A stretch of 52,705 nucleotides of DNA from an uncultured Merdimonas sp. (GTDB lineage: Bacteria > Bacillota > Clostridia > Lachnospirales > Lachnospiraceae). The position numbers were made by a program, and so were the translations under genes. The stretch is from NCBI GenBank assembly GCA_944375885.1, contig CALWBB010000231.1:1-52705 (forward strand), written 5' to 3'. The notes beneath the pieces were generated by a model. It saw nothing but the letters and a program-made list of their open reading frames with translations, did no database searches and had not been told where the DNA came from. Of this stretch, positions 1-8,791 are shown one piece after another; the first letter of the stretch is position 1; each line of letters starts with the position of its first letter.

Positions 1-72
1 ATCTTTCGCAATTTTCATTTGGCCCATATGGTTGCAGCCAGCTTCCGCAATAATAAAAGGTTTTTTATACAT
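1..72 (-). CDS. neuB: N-acetylneuraminate synthase family protein (NeuB-like), N-terminal fragment
   Basis: Only the first 24 codons are inside the window; the gene continues past base 1. The visible N-terminus reads MYKKPFIIAEAGCNHMGQ, then MKIAKD. The IAEAGxNHxG motif is the first strand of the NeuB/SpsE TIM barrel, which condenses phosphoenolpyruvate with a hexosamine to make a nonulosonic acid (sialic, legionaminic or pseudaminic acid). The ATG has a GGAG ribosome site a few bases upstream. It is the last visible gene of the minus-strand polysaccharide locus and implies an acidic nine-carbon sugar in the product. Which nonulosonic acid cannot be told from this fragment. Confidence 0.85.
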   Translation of the reverse strand, partial: MYKKPFIIAEAGCNHMGQMKIAKD

Positions 73-179
73 GACTGGTTTCTCCTTATTGATAATATTT
101 TCTAAAATACTTTATGCATTTCCAAATATCCAAAACACTTATAGTACTTATAGAATTTTCCTTTAGATTTCAATCCCAA

Positions 180-1352
180 CTAGCTAATTTCTTTTATTAA
201 TTCAAAAAATTGCTCTTTAAACCATTTGTCTTCTCCCTTCTTTTCCTTTAAATACAAATGAATAAACTCTTTATACCTATTCACTGATATTTCTCTTTTT
301 TCGATGGTTAAAAGCGCTTGGTTAATTTTTGAGATGTTGATTATTTTCGCCTCTAATAACTGCGAATATTTATTCATTACATTGCAAAATAGAGATATTT
401 TATTTATACTGTCTGTTGTCAATAAAAAAAGCGGTTTTTTAAATAATACCGCATAAGAAATACTTGTAGAAAAATGTCCCATAACAAATTCTGCATCTTT
501 TACAAGTTCAGCTGTTTTAAATTTTATTCTTTTAAATTTTTTCAAAATATCATTCTTATTTTCATAACTACTTCTAGGATGTTCCGCTATAATTACTTTT
601 AAATTATATTTCTGTTCTATTTTATCAAAAAATTTCTCTAATTGATCATAATACTCATCCCCATCAATAATATAACCACCTGACAAATTGTCTGGATGAT
701 ACGGCAAATACTGATCCAAAAACACACAATATGGCTCATTGATATTTTTACTTTTTTCATCCCGAATCTCTAAATACTTTTCATAATCAAGAGAATGTAT
801 ATGCCTAATCACTGTATGGTCATCTATATAGCCCAGTTTTAAATACTCTTCTTGATTTGCTAGCCCTCCTAGAACAAAAAAGTCTGCGGCTTTGATAAAG
901 AACATTTTTCTAGGTATTCGTATAAATACAGAATTCAATATTCTTTTATAATTAAAACTTCCCCATACTCGTTTTATTCGTTTTGAAGATTTTGGCTTGT
1001 CAGGTTCCACATTTGTATCTATCCTACTTATATATCCATATTTTTGTTCTCTTTTGATAGAGCAATGTATAAAAAAACTGTCGTAATTAAAATCCTGTGT
1101 CAATACAAACACTGCATTTTTTGCCGCTTTTTTTGTTAATTGCTTAAATTCTTTTTTGCGGTATAGTATTTCTCTTTTTGTATTATCTATTAAATCAAAA
1201 CGGACTTCTCTAAATGCTATTGGATTAATAATTGGCGACAAATCTACAACATGGGTTTCCCAGTTCTGTTTATTGAAATACTCAATACAATATCTTTTCT
1301 CATAACTTACGAGAGGCGGAGTTGAAAAAAGAAAATATATTTGCTTTTTCAT
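180..1352 (-). CDS. putative sialyltransferase-like / capsular polysaccharide glycosyltransferase
   Basis: About 390 residues, soluble, AT-rich. I do not recognise a close family with certainty. Visible features resemble bacterial sialyltransferases: an acidic GDE segment near residue 231, an HP motif at about 258-259 (AEHPRSS), and a Ser/Thr cluster at about 294-297 (GHFSTS) followed by a hydrophobic strand. In those enzymes the HP and S/T motifs bind the CMP donor. A neighbouring neuB start makes a CMP-nonulosonate-using transferase plausible. The frame opens with GTG at 1364 overlapping the preceding stop, but GAGGAG lies 11 bases before the ATG at 1352 and the product then begins MKKQIYFLF, so that start was chosen; ATG 1361 is an alternative. 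It could also be another capsule transferase. Confidence 0.6.
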   Translation of the reverse strand: MKKQIYFLFSTPPLVSYEKRYCIEYFNKQNWETHVVDLSPIINPIAFREVRFDLIDNTKREILYRKKEFKQLTKKAAKNAVFVLTQDFNYDSFFIHCSIKREQKYGYISRIDTNVEPDKPKSSKRIKRVWGSFNYKRILNSVFIRIPRKMFFIKAADFFVLGGLANQEEYLKLGYIDDHTVIRHIHSLDYEKYLEIRDEKSKNINEPYCVFLDQYLPYHPDNLSGGYIIDGDEYYDQLEKFFDKIEQKYNLKVIIAEHPRSSYENKNDILKKFKRIKFKTAELVKDAEFVMGHFSTSISYAVLFKKPLFLLTTDSINKISLFCNVMNKYSQLLEAKIINISKINQALLTIEKREISVNRYKEFIHLYLKEKKGEDKWFKEQFFELIKEIS

Positions 1353-1360
1353 AACATACA

Positions 1361-2572
1361 TCACTCCTCAAGTACTAATTCAAGATACCTATTTCCCATT
1401 ATTTCCCTTGTAAATCTGGATTCGTAATCTCTCTTGGCATTATTCCCCATTTTTATTCTTTCCAATGGGGAATTAATCAAACGCTGCATAGCATTGATCA
1501 ACGCTCGAGTATCACCCAATTTGACTATATATCCATCCACCCCGTTTTTTACTACTTCAGGTATTCCTCCACATTCAAAAGCAACAATTGGCACCCCTGC
1601 TCTCATTGCTTCTACTCCTATGAGTCCAAAACTCTCATCCGCTATTGAAGGAATTACAGTAAAATCAAAAATTTCCATATATTCTCTTGCATTAAATATA
1701 TTATGGAATATAGATATTTTCCCCCCCATCTGATGATCATCGATAAATTTCTTACATTCACCAAAATAATCTAGATCATAAATATTACCAATCAAAAAAA
1801 TCTGCAATTTTTTTTCACAGTTTTGTAAAATTTCATATATGGCTTTCAAAAATTCCAATTGCCCTTTATTTCTAAGAAAATTACCAACTACACCAATATG
1901 AACATCTGCATTCTCATAACGTATTTTATTCATTTTTTCTTCTCTCAAAAGTTGATTTTCGAAACTAATCCCATTAAAAATCACTTTCATGTCACTTTTT
2001 AAATATGAGTTATCTAAAATCCTATTTCGGGTAAATTCAGATACTGTAACTGTTTGGGTAGCCTGCTTATTTATTTTTCTGTCATAAGGCAGACATAATA
2101 TTTTTTTCAATCGCCCCTTTTTAAAGTCACTATGAAAAACCATAATTCTTTTATTTATATTAGCTTTATAAGATGCCTCTAGCATTTGATTGCATAAATC
2201 ATCTCCGATATAACCTCCATTATGAATAACAACAATATCTATATGGCTCATTAACAAAAATTCTTTCATTATTTTTATATTCTTTTTCCTCATAGGACTA
2301 TATCTACAATTTCGTATAATTCTTTCACATATCCTTTTTAAAAACTTCCTTCCAATCTTTAGGTTTCCTAACGCCTGACTTTCTGATATAATATCTAGTC
2401 TTACAAGATTGTTAAGTCGCCTATATATTTTCACATTATTTCTTTTATCTATACAAGGAATAATTTCTATATCCTGTATTTCTCTGTCTTGTATTTCTTT
2501 GCACATTTCGGCAAATACAGCCGCTGTCCCTCCATTGACAGGATTTGAACAAAAAACAAGTATCTTTTTCAT
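1361..2572 (-). CDS. glycosyltransferase family 4 (GT-B fold)
   Basis: 403 residues. The C-terminal half carries the GT4 donor-site signature: a retaining-enzyme E-x7-E arrangement around ESFGLIGVEAMRAG, followed by VPIVAFECGGIPE. It probably adds one sugar to the lipid-linked repeat unit at the cytoplasmic membrane face. The start ATG follows AGAGAGGG. It overlaps the upstream flippase gene by 4 bases, so translation is probably coupled. A run of seven G in coding sense (1721-1727) encodes the MGGK segment; such a run is unusual in this AT-rich gene and could slip. Sugar specificity is unknown. Confidence 0.88.
   Translation of the reverse strand: MKKILVFCSNPVNGGTAAVFAEMCKEIQDREIQDIEIIPCIDKRNNVKIYRRLNNLVRLDIISESQALGNLKIGRKFLKRICERIIRNCRYSPMRKKNIKIMKEFLLMSHIDIVVIHNGGYIGDDLCNQMLEASYKANINKRIMVFHSDFKKGRLKKILCLPYDRKINKQATQTVTVSEFTRNRILDNSYLKSDMKVIFNGISFENQLLREEKMNKIRYENADVHIGVVGNFLRNKGQLEFLKAIYEILQNCEKKLQIFLIGNIYDLDYFGECKKFIDDHQMGGKISIFHNIFNAREYMEIFDFTVIPSIADESFGLIGVEAMRAGVPIVAFECGGIPEVVKNGVDGYIVKLGDTRALINAMQRLINSPLERIKMGNNAKRDYESRFTREIMGNRYLELVLEE
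1721..1727 (-). repeat. G7 homopolymer inside GT4 gene
   Basis: Seven consecutive C on the plus strand (seven G in the coding strand) within an otherwise AT-rich glycosyltransferase gene. A one-base slip would truncate the protein. Whether it varies is unknown. Confidence 0.5.
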
Positions 2573-4098
2573 TGTAACCCTCTCTTTTTCTTGTTTATAG
2601 CATTTAAAAGCATTTCTTTGGTAATTCCTATTGTGTCTGGAAATTTATAAATAACCCCTCCTATTAAACTAGTATATAAAATCCCAGTAAAAAATATTTT
2701 TATTGCTATTTCAAAATTCTCAAGCCTATCTCCTATTATAAACACAACTAGCCAACGAGACAGGACTGCTGCTACCACACAACAGAATAGCGTTTTTAAT
2801 TGTATCGCTAAAGTTTCTTTATACTTTATTTTTGAATAGTAAGCACAAAAAGCAATTACCATAATTGTAGAAAAGAAATTAGATACCATATAATTTAATC
2901 CTATTCCATCTGCTCCTAATCCATTTGGAAATAATTTATTAGGAATTTGAAAAATAATAACACCTAGAACTACGAAAGTCTGAGAAATGCTAGTGAAAAG
3001 CGCCTGCTTTTTCGTTTGTTCTGTAGCAAGTAAAAAACTTCCCCCAACTTGCCCCCATGCCTGATATATTGTATATACCATGATGAATCTTGTTACAGAA
3101 ATTGCTCCAGAATATTCTATTCCAAAAAGGAACGGAATAATCCAGTCTGCGCACACTAAAATAAATACCGAAAAATATGCGGATAGCCAGAACATATGTC
3201 TCATAGCCAAAAGTAATTTAGAGCGTATCTTTTCCATATCATTTACGATAACCGCAAATTCACGTTTTAGTAACTCCGCGTATGGCGAAAACACATATCC
3301 TATAACTATGTTGATTTGTAGTGCTACTCCATACATAGCTTGCTCAGATTCCCCTGCATATTTCATAAGTACGGAATTCATAACAATAATCATTAATTGA
3401 GACCAGCAGGACGATAAGACAAGTGGTTTACAGAATCTAAAAAACTCTTTTCCATATTTTTTATTTAAACTTGTATATTTATCTGCATAACGTCGCTTAT
3501 GCTCTCTAAATAGAGCTGACAACATAAGCCCTGCTATTAGTAGGGTAATCCCTGTCTGAAAAAAATAAAATATATATAAATTTAAGGTACCTAAAAAATA
3601 TCCCACACAAATACAAATGCATAACATTATTTTCAAACCAATTTGCATAAAAGCTGGAAATCTTGATATAGCTAATGCATCATACATAGATATGACATCA
3701 GATAAAAGTTTATTTAAAATTGCTGCGTTTAATCCAAGCAATATCAAAAAAAGTGTTTGTCCTTTAAAATAAGTTCTAATATCTCCAACTGCTATATATA
3801 GCATTATCACAGATATATTAAGCAGTATACTTATCACCAGAAAAAAACGTAGGTAGAAACAAACAATCCCTTTTTCTTCATTTCTCTGCGAAAACTTAGC
3901 TACCATAGCATTAGATGCAGATAAATTAGCAAGAACCACTGTAGAAGTAAATACATTCAAATTGTATGAATACAAGCCATAGGAATCTACAGAAAGTACT
4001 CTCGGAAGCAACAACTGAATAATTGCATTAAATCCCGCAATTATAATAGAACTGCTTAGTTTAATAATATATCTCCCAGAAAAACCATCTTGACGCAC
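2569..4098 (-). CDS. Wzx-type oligosaccharide flippase (MOP superfamily)
   Basis: 509 residues, polytopic, with about 12-14 hydrophobic segments and the N-terminal pattern typical of polysaccharide flippases (LLPRVLSVDSYGLYSY). It should move the undecaprenyl-linked repeat unit across the membrane before polymerisation. No Wzy-type polymerase is obvious among the visible neighbours, so that gene may lie beyond base 1. The start is GTG at 4098, preceded by GAGAGG. It overlaps the next GT4 gene by 4 bases and lies 16 bases after the GT2 gene, all in one operon. Confidence 0.9.
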   Translation of the reverse strand: MRQDGFSGRYIIKLSSSIIIAGFNAIIQLLLPRVLSVDSYGLYSYNLNVFTSTVVLANLSASNAMVAKFSQRNEEKGIVCFYLRFFLVISILLNISVIMLYIAVGDIRTYFKGQTLFLILLGLNAAILNKLLSDVISMYDALAISRFPAFMQIGLKIMLCICICVGYFLGTLNLYIFYFFQTGITLLIAGLMLSALFREHKRRYADKYTSLNKKYGKEFFRFCKPLVLSSCWSQLMIIVMNSVLMKYAGESEQAMYGVALQINIVIGYVFSPYAELLKREFAVIVNDMEKIRSKLLLAMRHMFWLSAYFSVFILVCADWIIPFLFGIEYSGAISVTRFIMVYTIYQAWGQVGGSFLLATEQTKKQALFTSISQTFVVLGVIIFQIPNKLFPNGLGADGIGLNYMVSNFFSTIMVIAFCAYYSKIKYKETLAIQLKTLFCCVVAAVLSRWLVVFIIGDRLENFEIAIKIFFTGILYTSLIGGVIYKFPDTIGITKEMLLNAINKKKRGLQ

Positions 4099-4114
4099 GT
4101 TAAATAACCTCTCG

Positions 4115-4999
4115 CTAACATTTAAAAACGTACTCTACCGGAAATCTCAACATAATCTTAAAAAAAGTAGAAAATTGCTTTTTCTTCAAAGCTGTATATG
4201 CCTCTATTTTATGGATCTGAAATATGCGCCTTTTTATAATTAACTTTCCTGTTTCTCTCGCTTTACTTAAAACTTCCTGTTTGTACTTTTTGCATATTTT
4301 CATTTCGCACAAATATCTTCTATATGTATTTCCAGTAATGTTTCCTTTTCTTATTACATAAGTAGCTAAAAAATCATCCATATATACTAATTTCCCATAT
4401 TTTCCAATCCGAATCCAAAGATCATAATCCTGTGCAGATAATAATGTTTCGTCAAACGCTCCCGCTTTTTCCAAAACATCCCTTTTTATTGTCATGCAAC
4501 TGGTCGAAAACAAATTTCCTTTATATAACTGTAAAAACAAATCTTCTGTTTCTTGATAATTTTTATTTCTTCTAATAGCTTTTCTCTTTTTAATATTATT
4601 TTCCAAAGCTTCATACTCATTATGCGCTATAACATCGGCTTGAGGGTTTTCTATAATTGCATGGATTACTTTTTCTATTTTATTTTTTTCCCATAAATCA
4701 TCACTATCCAAAAACATTATCCAAGTTCCTGTCGATTGTTGGATTCCATAATTTCTAGCTGCTCCTGCCCCACAATTCTTTTGTACAAATAAAAAAATTT
4801 TTTCTCGCATCGCAAAATGCGTTTCTTTATACTTTTTTATTACTTCAACAGTTCTGTCTTCAGACCCGTCATCTATCAAAATAACTTCTTTTGGCAACCT
4901 AGTTTGATAAAATATGCTATCTAATGCCCTTTCTATATACTTTTCTCCATTATACACAGGCACAATTACCGAAATATCAATATTCTCTTTAATATCCAT
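4115..4999 (-). CDS. glycosyltransferase family 2
   Basis: 294 residues with the GT-A nucleotide-binding start ISVIVPVYNGEKYIERAL, then VILIDDGSEDRT and the metal-binding LDSDDLW motif (DxD equivalent). Later FDETLLSAQDYDLWIRI supplies the ED/QD acceptor-side motif of GT2 enzymes. It inverts and transfers a sugar onto the growing lipid-linked oligosaccharide. It overlaps the end of the asparagine synthase gene by 11 bases. The C-terminal part is basic and could associate with the membrane. The acceptor and donor are not predictable. Confidence 0.9.
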   Translation of the reverse strand: MDIKENIDISVIVPVYNGEKYIERALDSIFYQTRLPKEVILIDDGSEDRTVEVIKKYKETHFAMREKIFLFVQKNCGAGAARNYGIQQSTGTWIMFLDSDDLWEKNKIEKVIHAIIENPQADVIAHNEYEALENNIKKRKAIRRNKNYQETEDLFLQLYKGNLFSTSCMTIKRDVLEKAGAFDETLLSAQDYDLWIRIGKYGKLVYMDDFLATYVIRKGNITGNTYRRYLCEMKICKKYKQEVLSKARETGKLIIKRRIFQIHKIEAYTALKKKQFSTFFKIMLRFPVEYVFKC

Positions 5000-6872
5000 A
5001 TATTTTCTCCAATGCTATCTCATCTTTCGAAAAAAAATTATTGTCTACATGAACTCTCATATATAGTTCTAAAATTAAAAGTAAATACATTTTGGGAAAA
5101 TTCTGCACATAATTATTTTTATCTGATACAAAACCTCTGTATGCATCTGCATCCCAATATTCTCTGCTTATACTCTGTTCATGATTCAATATTTTATAAA
5201 TATAATCTCCAAAATCCCCTTTTCCCCACTTTAAAATTGGTGAACAAAATCCCCTTTTAGGTGCATTCAATAATTCCTCAGGCAGATATTCTTTAGCAAT
5301 CTCTCTAAGAAGCCATTTTCTTTGTTTTTTAGGTGCTTTTATACTTTCCGGTAAACTCATTGCCAGTTCTACTAATGGTCTATAAAGAAAAGGTATTCTT
5401 CCCTCTACAGAATGTGCCATAGTTGTTCTATCAGCTAAAAGCATGAGATCATCTGTCAAATATGTTTTTATATCTGTATACAACAAACCATTCAAACCTT
5501 GTTGCTGAAACTGATTAAAATAGAACTCTTTAATATTGAAAGCCATGTGAAATCCATTGCCTAATTTATCTAAAAGCATTTCATCAAAAATTTGCTCACT
5601 TTCTATCATGTGTTTTTCTGGATATTTTTTTAACAGTGCTGCTGTTTTCATTTTTTTTGATGTTAGTGGCGATACCTTTTTTATCATGGCCGCAGCCATA
5701 TTAGTTAGACCAGGAAATGTTCCTATGAATTGCTCTTTTTTATTACCGAAATAGTAATTATACCCTGCAAAAAGTTCATCACCTCCTGCTCCACTCAAAA
5801 CAACTTTAATTCCGTCTTTTGCCACTAATTTATTAATTATATAATTAGGCAAGATTCCTGAATCTCCTAATAATTCATCACAATACCATATCATTTCAGG
5901 CAACAATGTTTTCATATCCTGTGCAGATACTGTATAGCAATGATGATTTGTGCTATATTTATCTGATACCAGCTTTGCTAAATTACTTTCATCAAATTCA
6001 TTATCCTCAAACCTTAAAGTATAGGTACTAACTGTGGAAACTTCTTCACTTACAAGAGCAGCAAGAACTCCTGAATCAATTCCTCCAGACAAAAAAACGC
6101 CTATCGGAACATCGCTTCGGAGATGTAACCTCAAAGAATTCTTCAGTTCTTCAATTATTCTCTTTTTTGCCTCCTCAATTGATATAAAAATCTGAGGTTG
6201 CCTCCTACAGTCCCAGTATTCGATTGTTTCTAGCCCTTTTGCACTTATTTTTATATAGTTTCCTGGCATTATTTTTTTTATATCAGAAAATACTGTATTA
6301 GGAGCATGAATATATTCATATCGTAAAAAATCCCCAATTTGTTCGTGTGAAATATTTTTTGTTACATGCGGCATATCTAACATTGCCTTAATTTCTGACG
6401 CAAACCCAACCACCCCATCTTGAATTGCATAATATAAAGGCTTTATTCCAAATCTATCCCGTATTAAATACAACTCTTCTTTTTTTTGGTCTGCTAATGC
6501 AATTGCATACATCCCCTCCAGTTGTTCTAACATATTAATTCCATATTCTTGGTACATATGAAGGAGAACTTCCGTATCACTTTTTGAATGAAACATATGC
6601 CCTTTTTGAATAAGCTGTTCTCTTAGTTCTTTATAATTAAATATCTCTCCATTGAAGACAATTGTTACCTTTTGATTTTCCAAAGACATGGGCTGCTCAC
6701 CTGCATCCGTCAAATCAAGAATTGCCAACCTAACAAAGCCCAATGCAAGTCCCTTTTGCAATTTTAAAATTTTTTGTGCATCCGGTCCCCTATGAATAAT
6801 TTTTTTTAAAGAATTTTCAAGCGAAATATTGTATTTTCCTTCCTTATCATATAATCCCACAAAGCCACACAC
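4989..6872 (-). CDS. asnB: asparagine synthase (glutamine-hydrolysing)
   Basis: 627 residues. The N-terminal Ntn glutaminase domain begins MCGFVG with the catalytic Cys at position 2 and the HRGPD motif near 27-31. The C-terminal synthetase domain holds the PP-loop SGGIDS at about 262-267. The start is GTG, forced by the need for Cys2, with AGGAGA seven bases upstream. AsnB-like proteins recur inside capsule and O-antigen loci, where they may amidate an acidic sugar such as a uronic acid rather than aspartate (inference). That would fit this acidic-polysaccharide locus. Length and both active sites look intact. Confidence 0.93.
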   Translation of the reverse strand: MCGFVGLYDKEGKYNISLENSLKKIIHRGPDAQKILKLQKGLALGFVRLAILDLTDAGEQPMSLENQKVTIVFNGEIFNYKELREQLIQKGHMFHSKSDTEVLLHMYQEYGINMLEQLEGMYAIALADQKKEELYLIRDRFGIKPLYYAIQDGVVGFASEIKAMLDMPHVTKNISHEQIGDFLRYEYIHAPNTVFSDIKKIMPGNYIKISAKGLETIEYWDCRRQPQIFISIEEAKKRIIEELKNSLRLHLRSDVPIGVFLSGGIDSGVLAALVSEEVSTVSTYTLRFEDNEFDESNLAKLVSDKYSTNHHCYTVSAQDMKTLLPEMIWYCDELLGDSGILPNYIINKLVAKDGIKVVLSGAGGDELFAGYNYYFGNKKEQFIGTFPGLTNMAAAMIKKVSPLTSKKMKTAALLKKYPEKHMIESEQIFDEMLLDKLGNGFHMAFNIKEFYFNQFQQQGLNGLLYTDIKTYLTDDLMLLADRTTMAHSVEGRIPFLYRPLVELAMSLPESIKAPKKQRKWLLREIAKEYLPEELLNAPKRGFCSPILKWGKGDFGDYIYKILNHEQSISREYWDADAYRGFVSDKNNYVQNFPKMYLLLILELYMRVHVDNNFFSKDEIALEKIYGY

Positions 6873-6886
6873 TATCTTTTCTCCTG

Positions 6887-8728
6887 TTATCTAACTACTA
6901 TTTGCGTCTCTATTTGGAATGGAAATTCTATTTCAGCCTCACATATCACTGAGCATATATTTTTACTTTCGCCATATGCTTCGGAGGCTTTTCCCTCAAC
7001 TCGCTCATTTGATCCATATACCATTCCAATATGCTTCATTTTATAATTAAAAGTGATACTGAATTCTTCCCCATTTATTTTCACACTGAATCCATTGCTC
7101 AATTTCTGAACATTTCCATCAACATGAAAAAACAATTTAATCGCATGCTTTCCTGAACCTTTAAATGAATCGATAATTTTTACATAATTTTCTTTTACCC
7201 AAATGATACGTTTTACCTCTTTAATATCTTTTAACCTATTGTATCCTGACAAATAAATCTCCATAAAATTTTCAGTCTGCTTTATTCGCGGTTTTTCGGG
7301 AACGTACTTTTTTAAAAACTCATCTGAATAAAATGTCCGCATATCTGGTTCTGGCTGTATTGCATCTATCATAATACCACAATGTGCTTCTATCCCTTTG
7401 TCTCTTCTACCTCGTTTTGTAAGTTCATATGTTTTTCTCCCACAGTCACAAAGAACACAAATTCCCTTATAATATAAAACTATTGCTCCTGTATCATGAT
7501 GAAAATGCCCCGTAAGATTATTAGGATATAGCGAACGATTCACATGTGCAAACAAAATCCAATTATTATTATCAATCTTACCCCAGTCATCTAAATTATA
7601 AAAATCGTTTTTTTCAAAACTGCATTTAGGTAGATACTTATTACCTAATCTAAAAAATAAACTATGATATCCTATATTTCGGTTACTGATATCTGGTTTA
7701 GATTTATTTAACAGTCCTTCTGCAATTTGCGGCGTTTCTATAATCCAATCAGGCCTATAGTCTGGAGATATATCTCCTATATAAGGAATAGATTTTACCC
7801 CTTGACTATTCTCTATTTGAAAATATTTACAAGCCTGCGCCATAGCTTTTAGATTTGAAGCTAACTCTAGTTGTAATTTCAAGTCTCCAAACTGCTGTGC
7901 GGTCCAATAAATGTCGACAAAGTTTTTTGTAATTAAAAACTGATAATGTATAGAGCCCTCTCGCAGAAACCCAGCGTTTATCAGAATTCTTTTTCTTTCG
8001 TTTAAAATAATCTCTTTGCCAATCTTTTTATATTTATCTATATCAAGCGCCATTCCCGCAATATAAATAGCTTTTCCATTCTCCAAGAGATGGTTGCCTG
8101 TAAATTTATCACCATAATACTCTAAGTTCTCACATATATATTGTGTCTGTTCTACAATAGAATTATATATCTTCGTTTGTTTAAGCTCGTTATCATCGCT
8201 TGTCACACTCAAAGCATAAAGCCAATTTACAATTCTTTCTCCAACTGTATATGTCTGAAACACTTCGGCATGAAATTTTTCTACATCGCTGACTGAATGT
8301 GCCTCTATCCAGGAGATAATCCATCCGATTATTTGTGAATGTATCTTGGCTTTGGAAAAATTATTCTCCAATCTAATTATTGTTTCATTATATAGCCAGA
8401 TAAAACGATGCAATGCTGCTACGTCTTCATTATCTTTAAACTCATACCTCCAATTAATATTCTTTCCTATTTTTAATCGAACAGAAGCAAGCTTTATTTC
8501 CCACTGTTCTTGACACATTTCAGTTTTTCCATCATAAACTTTTCCTGTGCAAAACAAACTCAATTTATTTTGTAACACAGTTTCGTTAGATTTCTCAATT
8601 AACCCTTTTTCCAAATATGGTGGTATTGTCTGTTTGATTTTTGTATTTTTACACATAAAAAAAAGACTATATTTTAAATATTGCCTGAAATCATAGTCCC
8701 TCATGTAATTTATTATTGTTTTCAACAT
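6887..8728 (-). CDS. heparinase II/III family protein
   Basis: 613 residues. The helical toroid N-terminus includes GNHLLENGKAIYIAGMAL, and the beta-rich C-terminal part contains GHFHHDTGAIVLYY, both characteristic of the heparinase II/III and alginate lyase-like family, which cleave uronic-acid polysaccharides by beta-elimination. The His/Tyr-rich region around residues 405-425 is the likely active site. No signal peptide is visible, so it may act in the cytoplasm or be a non-catalytic modifier. Family members recur in capsule loci with asnB and Wzx genes. ATG with AAGGA upstream; 14 bases before asnB. The role could be editing or remodelling. Confidence 0.85.
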   Translation of the reverse strand: MLKTIINYMRDYDFRQYLKYSLFFMCKNTKIKQTIPPYLEKGLIEKSNETVLQNKLSLFCTGKVYDGKTEMCQEQWEIKLASVRLKIGKNINWRYEFKDNEDVAALHRFIWLYNETIIRLENNFSKAKIHSQIIGWIISWIEAHSVSDVEKFHAEVFQTYTVGERIVNWLYALSVTSDDNELKQTKIYNSIVEQTQYICENLEYYGDKFTGNHLLENGKAIYIAGMALDIDKYKKIGKEIILNERKRILINAGFLREGSIHYQFLITKNFVDIYWTAQQFGDLKLQLELASNLKAMAQACKYFQIENSQGVKSIPYIGDISPDYRPDWIIETPQIAEGLLNKSKPDISNRNIGYHSLFFRLGNKYLPKCSFEKNDFYNLDDWGKIDNNNWILFAHVNRSLYPNNLTGHFHHDTGAIVLYYKGICVLCDCGRKTYELTKRGRRDKGIEAHCGIMIDAIQPEPDMRTFYSDEFLKKYVPEKPRIKQTENFMEIYLSGYNRLKDIKEVKRIIWVKENYVKIIDSFKGSGKHAIKLFFHVDGNVQKLSNGFSVKINGEEFSITFNYKMKHIGMVYGSNERVEGKASEAYGESKNICSVICEAEIEFPFQIETQIVVR

Positions 8729-8791
8729 TTTATTTCGTCCTTACTTTTTGTCGCATAAATTCACTAGCATGTTTTAATACTATTACGAAAT

